DNA of 5,093 nt from an uncultured Lachnospiraceae bacterium. Its GTDB lineage: Bacteria; Bacillota_A; Clostridia; Lachnospirales; Lachnospiraceae. The notes under the pieces are model-generated. The model had not been told where the DNA came from, ran no database searches, and saw nothing but the letters and a program-made list of their open reading frames with translations. The stretch is from positions 1 to 5,093 of the forward strand of contig CAJUQU010000297.1 in NCBI GenBank assembly GCA_910588595.1. Direction: 5' to 3'. The translations under genes were made by a program, and so were the position numbers. This document shows, piece by piece, positions 4,893-5,093 of the stretch (positions are counted from its first letter, which is position 1; every line of letters starts with the position of its first letter).

Positions 4893-5093
4893 ATGGAAAA
4901 TGAAAAGGGTCCTGCCAACAGTCGTATTGTCTATCTTGATCTTGTTCGTATCACTGCCTGTATTTTGGTTGTAATGGTACACATTTCTGCACAGCAGATA
5001 GAGGATTTGCCTGTTGACAGTTGGCAGTTTGTCATCACTAACAGTTATAACTGTCTTGCTTTTACGGGCGTAGCGCTGTTTGTGATGATCAGT
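4893..5093 (+). CDS. Acyltransferase-3 family membrane protein, N-terminal fragment cut by window edge
   Basis: Only the first 67 residues are present and the frame stays open to the window end. The opening, RIVYLDLVRITACILVVMVH (11-30), is the hallmark first helix of acyltransferase-3 (OafA/WecH-like) multi-pass membrane enzymes, which move acetyl or similar acyl groups onto sugars, polysaccharides or lipids at the cell surface. R19 and H30 are separated by ten residues, the RX10H arrangement expected of the active site in this family. A second helix begins near residue 52. ATG 4893 is the only possible start, since an in-frame stop lies at 4872-4874 with no other start codon between. AGGAG (4874-4878) is 14 nt before it, which is long. 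The substrate cannot be judged from the fragment. Full-length relatives are usually over 300 residues (family knowledge). Confidence 0.88.
   Translation, partial: MENEKGPANSRIVYLDLVRITACILVVMVHISAQQIEDLPVDSWQFVITNSYNCLAFTGVALFVMIS

Noticed and set aside
4888..4974. 28-codon frame from TTG 4888, overlapping the acyltransferase start and better spaced from AGGAG
   Set aside because: The acyltransferase frame carries clear family signatures. The TTG frame is probably a by-product, although the long 14-nt spacing to ATG 4893 leaves a small chance of a leader peptide.

Overview
The window looks like a low-to-mid GC Firmicute of class Clostridia, most likely a Lachnospiraceae-type gut anaerobe. 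This rests on AGGAGG-type ribosome binding sites, consensus sigma-A promoters, A/T-rich intergenic DNA with intrinsic terminators, and the gene families present. The genus is not determined. All genes are on the + strand.

Layout. Positions 1-348 hold no convincing gene. They begin with a repeat-like, hairpin-containing stretch (about 1-140), followed by a 167-bp nearly symmetric palindrome (156-322). Next comes a three-gene block: a 75-residue zinc-ribbon protein (349-576), a strong 50-nt hairpin (622-671), a MotA/TolQ/ExbB-type channel subunit resembling ZorA (697-1866), and an overlapping MotB/OmpA-type stator subunit resembling ZorB (1856-2779). A clear rho-independent terminator (2817-2851) closes the block. 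After a gene-poor spacer, a consensus promoter carrying a perfect 14-bp operator dyad drives an MqsA-like zinc-finger/HTH regulator with a C-terminal SocA/Panacea (DUF4065)-like part (3114-4154). A DUF2750 protein (4359-4730) with its own promoter follows, then the first 67 codons of an acyltransferase-3 family membrane protein (4893 to the window end).

How the parts may work together. The ZorA/ZorB-like pair should form an inner-membrane, ion-driven stator anchored to peptidoglycan, as in Zorya anti-phage systems and flagellar motors. None of the known Zorya effectors (ZorC/D, ZorE, ZorF/G) is present, because the operon terminates directly after the zorB-like gene. The only candidate cytosolic partner is the small zinc-ribbon protein upstream. 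The ZorA-like subunit has a short tail, and the ZorB-like subunit carries an unbroken 11-heptad coiled coil between its membrane helix and its wall-binding domain, which could help span a thick Gram-positive wall. This minimal zinc-ribbon + ZorAB cassette is the best candidate here for an undescribed system. The antitoxin-like regulator next door has an autoregulatory promoter but no obvious toxin, and the DUF2750 and acyltransferase genes look like independent units.

The strongest unexplained sequence signals are three. First, the 156-322 palindrome has imperfections that are mostly A-C, so they become G-U pairs in a minus-strand RNA. Second, a 21-nt exact in-frame duplication is shared by the zinc-ribbon gene and the zorA-like gene. 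Third, the 622-671 hairpin separates those two genes.
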